A stretch of 64,000 bases of DNA from Aureispira sp050633105 (GCA_050633105.1 JBOEFW010000005.1:15017-79016); one strand, 5' to 3'. Shown: positions 46,402 to 55,354, counted from the stretch's first letter. Notes: generated by a model not told the origin, from the sequence alone. Program-made: numbers and translations.

Positions 46402-47025
46402 ATGACCATCCATCTGGAACAATTGGGGAAGCGCTATCGCTACGAGTGGATTTTTAAGAATCTCAGCTACACTTTTGAGCAGGGGAAAGGTTATGCAATT
46501 ATGGGGGGGAATGGTTCTGGAAAATCAACCCTCATGCAAGTCCTGTCAGGGTATTTATCGCCTTCAAAAGGGCGATTATCCTATCAGAATCAAGGAAAAG
46601 AAGTTGCTAGAGATGTCGTCTATCGACAACTGAGCTTTGCCGCTCCTTATATTGAGAGTTTGGAAGACTTTACGTTGAGAGAAGCCATCGACTTTCATTG
46701 GAATTTTAAGACCATGCATTTGCCTAAAAAAGAATTATTGGAGCGCTTAGAATATCCTAAATCAGCGTACAAAAAAGCCATTAAATTCTTTTCTTCTGGA
46801 ATGCAGCAACGACTAAAATTAGCGCTCGCTATTTGTTCTGATACCAACTTGTTACTCCTAGATGAGCCAACGATTACCTTAGATCAAACGGCTATTCAGT
46901 GGTATTTACACCTTTTAAAGGATTATGCGTACCTAGACAATCGGTTAACAATTATTGCCTCTAATGTAGAAGAAGATTTTACAGGTTGCCAAGAACGATT
47001 GACATTGCTGGATTATAAGAAGTAA
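46402..47025 (+). CDS. ABC transporter ATP-binding subunit
   Basis: The 207-residue ATPase has Walker A GGNGSGKSTL (K41), a signature-like SSGMQQRLK, and Walker B LLLLDEPTITLD. The domain is somewhat shorter than usual, but the Walker motifs and D-loop are all present. No permease is encoded next to it, so its membrane partner must be elsewhere. It is the last gene of the lipid A unit, 18 bases after lpxA; a link to envelope lipid transport is plausible but inferred. It converges on the membrane-protein gene at 47074. Confidence 0.88.
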   Translation: MTIHLEQLGKRYRYEWIFKNLSYTFEQGKGYAIMGGNGSGKSTLMQVLSGYLSPSKGRLSYQNQGKEVARDVVYRQLSFAAPYIESLEDFTLREAIDFHWNFKTMHLPKKELLERLEYPKSAYKKAIKFFSSGMQQRLKLALAICSDTNLLLLDEPTITLDQTAIQWYLHLLKDYAYLDNRLTIIASNVEEDFTGCQERLTLLDYKK

Positions 47026-47073
47026 TAACTATATCCTGCGTTTTGTGCGTGTTTACACTGGTGTAATGGCATT

Positions 47074-47574
47074 CTACCATAACAAGGCACCTAAACCCAA
47101 CCATACCCAAACTAACATTAAGCCTTTGTGTTCTGTTAAAGCTGCTGCCAAGAATAAACCACAATAACCAAGATCGGTAAAAGAGAACACTTGCCCAAGT
47201 GCCCAATGCTGGTAACAAAGCAGGAACTCCGCTAAGAAGGCTATACCAAAGACCCAAAAACGTTTTTGACGCAATTCCTCATAGACATCAATGTAGGTAT
47301 AAGAACTCTTATAGATTAAGCCTTCCATTCTAGGAAAAAGTAAGCCTCCCAATAGAAAGTGTAGTGTTAAAGACAAAAAGACCAAGAAATAAGCTGTATG
47401 GAAAATAGTTGTAGTCGCTACTTTTCCTAGGAAGAAGAGCGACCAAAGTAACACAGGAGTAGGGTAGAGGACATGCCGCCACCATTGGATCAATCTCGTC
47501 CATAAATGCATTTGCTGTACCGCAAATGCGATCATTAAAAAGAGATATGTCAAGTGAAAATTATCCACCAGCAC
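47074..47574 (-). CDS. Unknown multi-span membrane protein (166 aa)
   Basis: The protein has about five predicted membrane helices (LTYLFLMIAFAVQQ, LWSLFFLGKVATTT, LVFLSLTLHFLLGGLL, VFGIAFLAEFLLC, LMLVWVWLGLGALLW) and few charged residues. I recognise no family. Its start overlaps the end of hemJ by 14 bases (47561-47574), so the two are translationally coupled. It could help in heme or respiratory membrane function through this linkage, but that is inference. Confidence 0.65.
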   Translation of the reverse strand: MLVDNFHLTYLFLMIAFAVQQMHLWTRLIQWWRHVLYPTPVLLWSLFFLGKVATTTIFHTAYFLVFLSLTLHFLLGGLLFPRMEGLIYKSSYTYIDVYEELRQKRFWVFGIAFLAEFLLCYQHWALGQVFSFTDLGYCGLFLAAALTEHKGLMLVWVWLGLGALLW

Positions 47575-48106
47575 CTTCTCTTATTTTTTTGTAAAAACGA
47601 ACCCCTAAGCTTAAAGCAACACCCAGAACTATGATACCTGCAAAGGCATATAAAAATTGCAGACTGTTCTTATAAACGGCTAATAAAACAATGGCCACTA
47701 AAAATAGAGTAGTCACCTCATTGTAAAGACGAAATTGGGTAGACGTCATTACTTTAGTACCAGCAGCTAAGCGATTCATAATGGTTTTGCTGTAGAAATG
47801 ATAAGCGACTAGAAAGACGATGAGCGCAAGTTTCCAGTGCATCCAAGCATTGTATTGTAACCAATCTATCCCACGAATATGCAACATACTGAAGCCGCCA
47901 ACAAATGTAATCACCATAGCAGGTGTCATAATGATCTTGTACAAGCGATTTTCCATGATAATAAATTGCGCTAACAAAATCTGTCGCTTGGGCTCTTGTT
48001 CCTCAAAGGCTTCTGTATGATAAATAAATAAACGAGGAAGATAAAAGAGGGCGGCAAACCAACTGACAAAACCAATGATGTGTAAGGCCTTAAAAAACTC
48101 AAACAT
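47561..48106 (-). CDS. hemJ: Protoporphyrinogen IX oxidase HemJ
   Basis: The 181-residue protein opens MFEFFKALHIIGFVSWFAALFY, the HemJ/CopD-like signature with a conserved His (H9). Further spans follow, with MENRLYKIIMTPAM and NAWMHWKLALIVFLVAYH. About four or five membrane helices are predicted. It oxidises protoporphyrinogen IX to protoporphyrin IX, the penultimate step of heme synthesis, in the inner membrane. Start and length match the family. It lies 11 bases after rlmH and overlaps the next gene. Confidence 0.9.
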   Translation of the reverse strand: MFEFFKALHIIGFVSWFAALFYLPRLFIYHTEAFEEQEPKRQILLAQFIIMENRLYKIIMTPAMVITFVGGFSMLHIRGIDWLQYNAWMHWKLALIVFLVAYHFYSKTIMNRLAAGTKVMTSTQFRLYNEVTTLFLVAIVLLAVYKNSLQFLYAFAGIIVLGVALSLGVRFYKKIREGAGG

Positions 48107-48117
48107 AAGCGATTTAT

Positions 48118-48591
48118 TTATTGATGATGGTAAGGTTGATGGCGTAAAATAGTCATGCCGCGATACAATTGCTCCAAGGCAAATAAACGCACCATTTGGT
48201 GAGAAAAGGTCATATTGGAGAGCGACCAGCGGGCATTGGCACGGGCGTATACTTCTGGTGAGAAACCATAAGCGCCACCAATCACAAAGACTAAGCGCTT
48301 GTAGGATTGTTGTAGCATCTGATCCAATTTTTTAGACCATTGTATCGAGTCATATTGACGCCCGCCTTCATCCAACAAAATCAAATGATCGCCTTTGTCC
48401 AGTTTTTTGAGGAGCATTTCTCCTTCTTTTTGCTTGATTTGTTCTTCCGAACGATTTTTTGCGTTCTTAACATCAGGCAGAATCTGGTATTCGAAGGGTA
48501 AATAATGCTTCAAACGACCTTCGTAAATTGCTGTTCCTTCTTTGAGATAGGAAAAAGAGGTGGGGCCAATCGCCCATAAAGCTGCTTTCAT
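48118..48591 (-). CDS. rlmH: 23S rRNA (pseudouridine-1915-N3) methyltransferase RlmH
   Basis: The 157-residue SPOUT methyltransferase has LILLDEGGRQYDSIQWSKKL in the middle, VFVIGGAYGFSPEV (SAM-binding knot loop) and SHQMVRLFALEQLYRG with the C-terminal YHHQ end. These are hallmarks of RlmH. It methylates pseudouridine 1915 of 23S rRNA on assembled 70S ribosomes. The length matches the family. It leads the rlmH-hemJ-membrane protein operon, preceded by a TAnnTTTG element. Confidence 0.96.
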   Translation of the reverse strand: MKAALWAIGPTSFSYLKEGTAIYEGRLKHYLPFEYQILPDVKNAKNRSEEQIKQKEGEMLLKKLDKGDHLILLDEGGRQYDSIQWSKKLDQMLQQSYKRLVFVIGGAYGFSPEVYARANARWSLSNMTFSHQMVRLFALEQLYRGMTILRHQPYHHQ

Positions 48592-48620
48592 AAGGCATGT
48601 AGTATTGATCTAATAAGCCA

Positions 48621-48628
48621 CAAAAGTA
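48621..48628 (-). promoter_or_regulatory. Candidate -7 element for the rlmH operon
   Basis: TACTTTTG on the minus strand matches TAnnTTTG, 30 bases before the ATG. A T-rich stretch ending TTTG lies about 35 bases further upstream. Confidence 0.45.
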
Positions 48629-48891
48629 CACATTTTGAAGGGTATTAGAACCGTCATTACAAAAAAAGATACGGGGGTATCTTGTGCTCTAAGGTAGTTT
48701 GTATGGAAGTATATCCTTTAGCAAATGTATTTTTGAGGGATAGTTTAAACAATTTGAAAAGGAAAGAGTTGCCTTCCATGTCTCTATAAAGAAGAAGAGC
48801 GTTACCCTCTTTGATAATAACCCGAATGAACAGGTGGAGAATACTACTTTTTTGAGCTGTTATTTTTGAAATAGAGTGCTATAGGGAAAGG

Positions 48892-49413
48892 CTATTTTAA
48901 AACAGATTTTATTGTACGTGTGATGATTGAAAAATAAAGAAGACTAATGATAAAGAATAGAACAGCGGATAGAGTTATGTAGTATTGATAAGGTGTTAAG
49001 CGGTCATATTCACCGATTAAAAAGCAAGTTTCAACGATTATGGCGAGAAAAGATATCGCAATTGACAGCCCTAGAAGCTCTTCCTCCAGTAGTTCTAAAA
49101 GAGTGTTTTTTGCTATTTCTTTATTCAACGTTCGATCGTATTTTAAGGATGCTTTATGCCAACGGTATAGAAATACAATGGGAGCGGTAAGAGTGGTAAT
49201 AGATACTATTGAATAGATGATTAAGGTTAGGATTGTTTCTAGGATGGATGTTTCTGAATCATTTAAAACGTTTCCTATTAAAGGAAGGGTAAAAATACAT
49301 AGGAAGAAGAGACAACCCAATGTCCCTAGTTCAAATATCCAAAAATAGGGCTTTCTAATTTTTTGTCTTCTTGGAATTTCTGGAGTATCTAAGATTTGAT
49401 TGGAGTTGGGCAT
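48892..49413 (-). CDS. Unknown four-span membrane protein (173 aa)
   Basis: Four hydrophobic segments can be seen (FELGTLGCLFFLCIFTLPLI, ETILTLIIYSIVSITTLTAP, LGLSIAISFLAIIVETC, ITLSAVLFFIISLLYFSI). They lie between a polar N-terminus (MPNSNQILDTPEIPRRQ) and a short basic tail (TRTIKSVLK). Between spans 2 and 3 is an acidic helix (LLELLEEELLG). I recognise no family. It is a single gene; the upstream region is the repeat and assembly gap at 49499-49566. No partner is apparent. Confidence 0.6.
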   Translation of the reverse strand: MPNSNQILDTPEIPRRQKIRKPYFWIFELGTLGCLFFLCIFTLPLIGNVLNDSETSILETILTLIIYSIVSITTLTAPIVFLYRWHKASLKYDRTLNKEIAKNTLLELLEEELLGLSIAISFLAIIVETCFLIGEYDRLTPYQYYITLSAVLFFIISLLYFSIITRTIKSVLK

Positions 49414-49498
49414 AAAAACTTATTGTTGAATAGTAAAAAAAGTTACTCAAAAACCTTTGAGCTTAGCAGTAAATTTTATAAAAATAGCCTGTTTATTT

Positions 49499-49566
49499 TA
49501 GAGCCTGTTTAAATTTTTNNNNNNNNNNNNNNNNNNNNNNNNNNNNTAAATTTTAAACAAACTCTA
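49499..49566. repeat. Inverted repeat flanking an assembly gap
   Basis: Left arm TAGAGCCTGTTTAAATTT (49499-49516) and right arm TAAATTTTAAACAAACTCTA (49547-49566) are imperfect reverse complements around 28 N (49519-49546). AGCCTGTTTA also occurs directly at 49486-49495. This could be the ends of a small mobile element or a large hairpin. Confidence 0.6.
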
Positions 49567-49593
49567 ATAACGGCTTTAACAAAAAAAGATACA

Positions 49594-50130
49594 ATGAAAA
49601 AAAGCATTCTTTTAGGCCTTTGTTGCCTCGGATTATGGTCTAGTGTACGGGCACAAACTATTGACACCAAAAACTCTTACGTGACCTTTGAAGTCAAAAA
49701 CATGGGCAAAACAATAGAAGGGAAAATGGAAAAAATGGAAGGAACCGTGCAATTGGACCCTACAACTTTAGCAACAGCTAGTTTTGAAGCAACCGTTGCG
49801 CCAAGTACAGTTAATACAAAAAGTAAGGGCCGTGACAAGCATTTGAAAAAAGACGACTTTTTTGGAGTAACCACCTACAACGTTATCAAAATGGTTTCTA
49901 AAGAAATCAAAAAAACAGAAACAGGCTATGAAGCGGTTGCTCTATTAACGATTAGGGAGGTAGAGACAGAAGTCCTTATTCCTTTTACTGTCGAAGAAAA
50001 AGAAGGACGTCAAGTCTTAGAAGGTACCTTAGAAGTTTTGCGTAAAGACTATGGATTAGGAAGTGGTATGGGGAAAATGATGATTGGCTTGGAGGTACAA
50101 GTTACCATTCATGCAGAAGTGATCTTCTGA
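49594..50130 (+). CDS. YceI-family periplasmic protein
   Basis: The 178-residue protein has a signal peptide (MKKSILLGLCCLGLWSSVRA, before QTIDTKNS). The YceI lipocalin-type barrel is recognised by FEVKNMGKTIEGK, SFEATVAPSTVNTKSKGRDKHLKKDDFF (KxKxRDxHLxxxDFF family signature) and the C-terminal strands VTIHAEVIF. YceI proteins bind isoprenoid or polyprenoid lipids in the periplasm; a carrier role is known for the family and inferred here. The gene is single, downstream of the gap region. Confidence 0.92.
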   Translation: MKKSILLGLCCLGLWSSVRAQTIDTKNSYVTFEVKNMGKTIEGKMEKMEGTVQLDPTTLATASFEATVAPSTVNTKSKGRDKHLKKDDFFGVTTYNVIKMVSKEIKKTETGYEAVALLTIREVETEVLIPFTVEEKEGRQVLEGTLEVLRKDYGLGSGMGKMMIGLEVQVTIHAEVIF

Positions 50131-50272
50131 TAAGATGATTTTAATAGTGGTTTGTCAAGAATGAAATTAATAAATCATTCTTCTGTTAGGAGAATAGTAG
50201 AAAAAGGGCTTTTTTTTATGCTGAAAAAAGCTTAGATTAGCGGATTCGTAGAAACAAAAAAATGTAATACCC

Positions 50273-51718
50273 ATGTTAGATAAAAAACTATTGGCACTCA
50301 TAGAAAGTATGCGTGCTTGGAAAAAGAAAATAGCAGAACACCCTGAATTGTTAGATGATCCGGAGAATCAGAAAAAGAATGCGGCGATTAACAAGAGTTT
50401 TCCCGATGTAATTAAAGCATTAGCGTTGGCAGGGGGCCCTTGTCCTGAATTGGATGCTAAACGAGAAGCCTGTAAGAGTTTATTGCATAAATTGCATGTA
50501 GAGCAGACGAAGGTAATCATGCAGCAAGCCTCTTTTTATATCGACGAATACATGCATTACATTCGAATTACGCTTGGGCAACGACCTGTTAGTAATCTCA
50601 ACGGCATTATTATTAGTTATACTACTAGTGGTGTTAGTGCTTTGACAGGAGATGTTGTTAAAATGTGGGCAAGAAATGCTATTGGAGAAGCGGTAGAAGT
50701 TAGTTTAATTGCGCTTTGTACAACTGGTGGTGCTGTTATTGGCAATGTTCCAGGAGCTTTAATCGGTTTCTTTGTAGGGATGACAGTGGATTTTCTTGTT
50801 AATAAACTCAGTAAAGCTATTTTTGGTGATGCAGAGAAAAAAGCAGTTGCTGATATGAAATCCCAGCTTGGCGATTACAATACTTCTGCTAGAAACGATC
50901 TGACCAAAAAGATGCAAGGCAGTTTGACGCAACTAGATACTGCTATGGGTAAATGGGAAAAAGAGTTGACTACAATTGTTGATTTAACGGTCTTATCAAA
51001 AATAGAAAGAGATTTGAAGGTTAAATTACAAGCGGCGAAAGACTTGTTTAAAAGTTATAGTAGAGCCAATCACCCACTAGGAAACCGTCTTTTAAAGGAA
51101 TGGGTCTTAGAAAATATGGGAGATGACAATGATGACGCCAACGATTATGATTACAATGTTGATGAACCAACTTGGGCATTAGCTGTACAGACACTAAAAA
51201 GTGAAGGCGCCTTAGAAAAAACAACAGATGATACTAGTAGTATTAAGAAAGAACTAACAACTTCTGTTATTAATGAAGAATTAGCATTCTTATCGCAAGT
51301 ACGTAATGAATTGCGTTACACGTCTATTAATATTAAAAGTCGCACCTTCCTTCGTTGGGCAAAAGAAGTACGCGCTTATGCGCAACAAGTAGGTGGAAAT
51401 GCTGAAAAAATAAAAGCTAAGTTCAACAAATCTACCTTGACATTTGATAATACGGATATCAACAGTGGAATGGGATTCGTCAATCAAATAGAAGAAACGT
51501 ATGATGGCAATTTAATTCAGAATATGGGAGAGCGTCTTTTTGCAAACGCTATTACAACAGGTAAAGTCTCCATTCTGTATACCATAGATATTCGCCTTGA
51601 AGTTTATCAAGGAACAGTTGTTTGTGAATGGTACTATTACAAAATGGTCTCTAGTGAGATTGTTAGAGGAGAACGCCGTTCTCATACAAGTACTTGGCAG
51701 GAATCTGTAGATTTTTAG
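50273..51718 (+). CDS. Unknown protein with central glycine-rich hydrophobic region (481 aa)
   Basis: I recognise no family. A helical N-terminus (1-115) precedes a Gly-rich hydrophobic stretch (about 118-185) containing VSLIALCTTGGAVIGN and GALIGFFVGMTVDFLVN, which resembles glycine-zipper membrane segments. After it comes a long helical, partly coiled-coil region (ADMKSQLGDYNTSARNDLTK), an acidic stretch DDNDDANDYDYN and a beta-like end. There is no signal peptide. It could insert into membranes when triggered, as helical pore-forming proteins do, but this is inference. A perfect hairpin terminator follows 23 bases after the stop, so it is expressed separately from the following gene. Confidence 0.6.
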   Translation: MLDKKLLALIESMRAWKKKIAEHPELLDDPENQKKNAAINKSFPDVIKALALAGGPCPELDAKREACKSLLHKLHVEQTKVIMQQASFYIDEYMHYIRITLGQRPVSNLNGIIISYTTSGVSALTGDVVKMWARNAIGEAVEVSLIALCTTGGAVIGNVPGALIGFFVGMTVDFLVNKLSKAIFGDAEKKAVADMKSQLGDYNTSARNDLTKKMQGSLTQLDTAMGKWEKELTTIVDLTVLSKIERDLKVKLQAAKDLFKSYSRANHPLGNRLLKEWVLENMGDDNDDANDYDYNVDEPTWALAVQTLKSEGALEKTTDDTSSIKKELTTSVINEELAFLSQVRNELRYTSINIKSRTFLRWAKEVRAYAQQVGGNAEKIKAKFNKSTLTFDNTDINSGMGFVNQIEETYDGNLIQNMGERLFANAITTGKVSILYTIDIRLEVYQGTVVCEWYYYKMVSSEIVRGERRSHTSTWQESVDF

Positions 51719-51741
51719 ATGATCAACTTTATGAGTAGTTT

Positions 51742-51781
51742 AGCTTTGTCTTGTTCTATAGAACAAGACAAAGCTTTTTTA
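51742..51781 (+). terminator. Terminator after the glycine-rich protein gene
   Basis: Arms 51742-51758 and 51759-51775 are a 17-bp perfect palindrome (AGCTTTGTCTTGTTCTA), then TTTTT. It sits inside the longest reading of the next gene and argues for its start at 51806. Confidence 0.85.
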
Positions 51782-51805
51782 TTGCCTTATAATAATGAAA
51801 ATAAC

Positions 51806-52354
51806 ATGTTTAAAAAAATCTTGCTTGTTTTAATTGTTGTTCATGCTATTCTGATAGCTGGAAGTTTTTACATTAGTCAACAATTAAAGGCCTTCAATTG
51901 GGAAGAAGCTAGCGAACAGACAAAAGCAAATAAAGTGCTTAAATTAGAAGGCAAATACCGTGTTTTTGCTCCTTCCTTTGAAAAAGGACGAGGATTGTAC
52001 CAGCGTATTGGTCAATACAATTGGATGGATTCTTTTATTGGGGGGAATGCAGCAGAACTTAATGCTTTACAAACATTCCAATTACAAGAAGAGTCAAAGT
52101 TTGAACAACAGTACCAGCGTCAAAAAACAGCCCTAAAAGGAGAATATATGGAGGCGGAATATGCTTATATAGAAGCACAAATGAAAAATAACCCTTCTAC
52201 AGAAGAAAATTATGCACCAACTAAAACTTCTTTGAAGCAACAATTTGAAACAGGGGGAGGACAATTACTTTTGCAAAAGCAAGATAAGCTTGACAAAGAA
52301 ATGGAAGCTTTCAGAGCACTGTTTCAGACTACACTAGATGTATTCACTAAATAA
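51806..52354 (+). CDS. Unknown single-span protein with coiled coil (182 aa)
   Basis: The ATG at 51806 is chosen because a terminator lies upstream in the longer frame. The protein starts MFKKILLVLIVVHAILIAG, a membrane segment or uncleaved signal. A soluble part follows, rich in Gln, Glu and Lys, with long helices (EEASEQTKANKVLKLEGKY, ALQTFQLQEESKFEQQYQ, LQKQDKLDKEMEAFRALF). I recognise no family. Its proximity to the glycine-rich gene suggests a possible partner or protective role, which is inference. It converges on gpmI with a shared terminator. Confidence 0.55.
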   Translation: MFKKILLVLIVVHAILIAGSFYISQQLKAFNWEEASEQTKANKVLKLEGKYRVFAPSFEKGRGLYQRIGQYNWMDSFIGGNAAELNALQTFQLQEESKFEQQYQRQKTALKGEYMEAEYAYIEAQMKNNPSTEENYAPTKTSLKQQFETGGGQLLLQKQDKLDKEMEAFRALFQTTLDVFTK

Positions 52355-52396
52355 AGCGTCCTACTCTGACTTTCCTTAAGGGAAGGAGATACGGTT

Positions 52397-52452
52397 TACA
52401 GGTAAGGCTAAAACACTTCTTTACAAGGAGTGAATAAGTCGCCTTACCTGTA
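52397..52452. terminator. Bidirectional terminator before gpmI
   Basis: The outer stem TACAGGTAAGGC / GCCTTACCTGTA is perfect over 12 bp, with an inner six-bp stem (one wobble). It lies between convergent genes. Confidence 0.75.
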
Positions 52453-52481
52453 TTTCTTGTCCAAGAAGTAAAAAAAGCTAA

Positions 52482-54014
52482 TTAATCTGCTTTTACTAAC
52501 AAGGATTGTCCATCCATTACTTTAGGTTGCTTCAAACCTAATAATTCTAATACGGTTGGGGCTACATCGGCTAGTTTGCCATCTTTTAAGTGATAACCTG
52601 TGTTAGAAGGAGTAACTAAAAAACAAGGAACCATATTGGTAGTATGGGCCGTATGTGGACTACCATCTTCATTAACCATACAGTCCGAATTGCCATGATC
52701 GGCGATAATAATAAGGGCATAATTTTTCTCCAATAGAGTAGGAACCAATTTCTCTAAGCATTGATCGACGGTTTCTGCTGCTTGAATAGCGGCGTCTAGT
52801 ACTCCCGTGTGACCAACCATATCTGTATTGGCATAATTGAGTACAAAAAAGTCCGCAGGATCTTTTTCTATATTTTCCAAGACGGTATTGGTTAAGGGAA
52901 TAGCGCTCATTGTGGGTTGCAAATCATAAGTTGCTACTTTGGGAGAAGGCTCTATAAAGCGTTTTTCTCCTTTAAATGTTGCTTCTCTACCACCAGAGAA
53001 AAAGAACGTAACGTGCGGGTATTTCTCTGTTTCTGCCAAACGCCATTGCGTTTTGTTGGCCTTTTCTAAAACCTCTCCCAAGGTCTCTTTTAAGTTTTCT
53101 TTCTCAAATAAAACCTGTAAACCAACAAAGCCCTCATCGTAGCGCGTCATGGTGAGGTAATGCGAGGCCAACGGAATAAGACCTTCTCTCAAAGCGAGGC
53201 TATTGGGTTGTGTAAGGGCACTAGTGATCTGACGACAGCGGTCCGTTCGATAATTATAACACAAAACCACATCCTCTTCTTGAATACAAATATCCGCACA
53301 ACTAATAGCAGGTAAAAATTCATCGGTGGTACCATTGGCATACGCTTCTTTTAGTGTTGCAATGGGATCATTTGTTTTTTTGCCCTCTCCATGCAATAGT
53401 AAGTCATAGGCTAGCCGAATGCGTTCCCAACGTTGATCTCTATCCATAGCATAATAACGGCCAATCATAGACACCAATTGAATGGGCGTATCTTGGATGT
53501 GGGCCAGCAAGTCTTGCAGATAGCCTAGACCCGTTGTAGGTCCTGTATCGCGCCCATCCATAAAGGCATGGATGTAAATTTTGGATAAGCCATACTCTAA
53601 AGCAATAGTACATAAGGCTTTTAGATGATTGATGTGGGCATGAACGCCACCATCGGATAATAAGCCCATCAAATGTAAGGCTTTGTCCTCTTTTTTGGCT
53701 TTTTCTAAAGCCGCTACTAAAACTGGATTCTCTTTTAAGGCTCCTGTTTGGATGGCTTTGTTGATGCGCACCAATTCTTGATTGACAATACGGCCTGCAC
53801 CAATATTAAGGTGTCCTACCTCTGAATTTCCCATTTGTCCTTCAGGCAAACCTACTTCTTCCCCAAAGGTAATGAGTTCACTATTGGGGTATTGTTGGTA
53901 GAGTTGGTCTACAAAGGGGGTGTGTGCTAAATGAATGGCGCTAGCTTCTGGGCGGGTTCCGTGTCCCCAGCCATCTAAAATTAACAAAGCAGCGCGTTGA
54001 AAAGGGCTATTCAT
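52482..54014 (-). CDS. gpmI: Cofactor-independent phosphoglycerate mutase GpmI
   Basis: The 510-residue protein is the standard iPGM length. Visible hallmarks are ALLILDGWGHG at the N-terminus, the Ser nucleophile S64 in QMGNSEVGHLNIGAGR, FMDGRDTGP, GRYYAMDRDQRWER (phosphotransferase domain entry), the FFFSGGRE loop, NYANTDMVGHTG and IIADHGNSD with HTTNMVP. It interconverts 3- and 2-phosphoglycerate in glycolysis using two Mn ions. A good promoter lies upstream. Plus-strand readings over it are shadows. Confidence 0.96.
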   Translation of the reverse strand: MNSPFQRAALLILDGWGHGTRPEASAIHLAHTPFVDQLYQQYPNSELITFGEEVGLPEGQMGNSEVGHLNIGAGRIVNQELVRINKAIQTGALKENPVLVAALEKAKKEDKALHLMGLLSDGGVHAHINHLKALCTIALEYGLSKIYIHAFMDGRDTGPTTGLGYLQDLLAHIQDTPIQLVSMIGRYYAMDRDQRWERIRLAYDLLLHGEGKKTNDPIATLKEAYANGTTDEFLPAISCADICIQEEDVVLCYNYRTDRCRQITSALTQPNSLALREGLIPLASHYLTMTRYDEGFVGLQVLFEKENLKETLGEVLEKANKTQWRLAETEKYPHVTFFFSGGREATFKGEKRFIEPSPKVATYDLQPTMSAIPLTNTVLENIEKDPADFFVLNYANTDMVGHTGVLDAAIQAAETVDQCLEKLVPTLLEKNYALIIIADHGNSDCMVNEDGSPHTAHTTNMVPCFLVTPSNTGYHLKDGKLADVAPTVLELLGLKQPKVMDGQSLLVKAD

Positions 54015-54059
54015 AAGGTATCTATCGTTTGGTCATTAAAACAGCGAAGTAAAGCCCTT

Positions 54060-54090
54060 CAAAGGTATTGAAGTTGTATCAAACTACAAA
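54060..54090 (-). promoter_or_regulatory. Bacteroidota-type promoter for gpmI
   Basis: On the minus strand TTTG (54087-54090), 19 bases, then TACCTTTG (54060-54067). Both elements and the spacing match the TTTG-N19-TAnnTTTG consensus. It lies 45 bases before the gpmI ATG. Confidence 0.7.
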
Positions 54091-54258
54091 AAAGCAATTG
54101 CAATAGACTAAAAAATCTATCCAATAGACGCAATGGTAGGTTCCTTATCGTGCCTTAAGCGGTTACATTTAAGACACTTTGAGTATTTCTCTAATAAATT
54201 GGGAGAAGCTGGGAGAGCATTATTTGTCTTTCTTAAACATCTTCTTTATATTGTCCTT

Positions 54259-54978
54259 ATGAAACATACACTATACCCTATTATTTTTATAGGTTTGCTG
54301 TGGAGCTGTATTAGTGAAAGTCCACAAAGCAGGCGAGCAGGAAAGCAAGCTACTTTGGAAAAAAGTATACTAACCTTTCATTTGGATTATGAGTCGTTAG
54401 ATTACCAAGAAGAACAACCATTACTAGATTTTATAGCCCTATTAGAGGATAAAAAAAGTATACGGTTAGACAATATCCAAATTCAAAAAGGAGAAGAAGA
54501 ACTTTATAATTTTCGTCAGAACCTAGGGGATATTGTTATTGAAAAGGAACGTCCAGATCGCTACAGTATTTTAGAGCATTATATTTTGCCTATAGGAAGT
54601 GTATATGGAAAGACGGCTTTGGTGCGCTATTATTTTGATCCTTATGAAGGAACATTAGAACGCGATCTAAGCTTTCAACCCCAACTAAGCATCTATGAAT
54701 ATTGGTCCAACCATGTAGTCAAAGAATATGATAGTTACCTAAAAGACACAAGCTATACCACTACCAAGATTGAACAAGTGCCTCATCAAGCGTATGTTTC
54801 CTTGCGTTATTTGATGTTTAATCTAACCTTGGCGGCGATTTTAGAAGATTGCCAACCTTGTCGAGAACGGATGCAGCGTATTAAAAAAGATTATAAATTC
54901 GTAGAGAAAGGCACTTATTATCAGCAAAATTTATCGGTTTGTCAAGCAATCTTGGACCGATTTAAGAATAAGAAATAA
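54259..54978 (+). CDS. Lipoprotein of unknown function (239 aa)
   Basis: The ATG at 54259 (MKHTLYPIIFIGLLWSC) places a lipobox Cys at residue 17; the frame from 54133 adds 42 residues without signal character. The mature protein is acidic and helical, with segments such as LEKSILTFHLDYESLDYQE and EQPLLDFIALLEDKKSIRLD, a beta part (YSILEHYILPIGSVYGKTAL) and a C-terminal CQPCRERMQ motif. I recognise no family. It is 43 bases before the DUF2853 gene, so they may share a transcript. Confidence 0.6.
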   Translation: MKHTLYPIIFIGLLWSCISESPQSRRAGKQATLEKSILTFHLDYESLDYQEEQPLLDFIALLEDKKSIRLDNIQIQKGEEELYNFRQNLGDIVIEKERPDRYSILEHYILPIGSVYGKTALVRYYFDPYEGTLERDLSFQPQLSIYEYWSNHVVKEYDSYLKDTSYTTTKIEQVPHQAYVSLRYLMFNLTLAAILEDCQPCRERMQRIKKDYKFVEKGTYYQQNLSVCQAILDRFKNKK

Positions 54979-55021
54979 CCTCTTTAATTAAAATAACTGT
55001 TCACACTAAATATAACACAAA

Positions 55022-55354
55022 ATGAGCAAATTAGATGAAAAAATAGAGTTGTACAAAGCTAACATGGAAAAGTTAGAGCTTAAGTATGATGAAGATAAAT
55101 TGAAAGCTTGCGTAAAAGCTTGTGGACCATCTATCTACAACGCAGATAGCGAAACAGTATCTGCTGGTGATCCAGAAGAGGTTGGACGTGTACGCAACAA
55201 CTACTTGATCAAAAAATTGGGTCTATCAGAAGACAACGATTTAGATGGAATCATTGACTATGCTATTGAAAAAATGGGTAAGTCAAACCGTAGAAAGTAC
55301 AGAGCTATTTTTTACTACTTGTGTTCTGAAAAAGCAGGTGTATTCCCTTCTTAA
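55022..55354 (+). CDS. DUF2853-family protein
   Basis: The 110-residue, charged helical protein has KLKACVKACGPSIYNADSETVSAG, DPEEVGRVRNNYLIKKLG and RRKYRAIFYYLCSEKAGVF. This arrangement is the DUF2853 family of Bacteroidota and Proteobacteria. The function is unknown, and there is no signal peptide, so it is cytosolic. Codon use (for example GGT, CGT, TTG) looks typical of well-expressed genes. A strong terminator follows. Confidence 0.9.
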   Translation: MSKLDEKIELYKANMEKLELKYDEDKLKACVKACGPSIYNADSETVSAGDPEEVGRVRNNYLIKKLGLSEDNDLDGIIDYAIEKMGKSNRRKYRAIFYYLCSEKAGVFPS

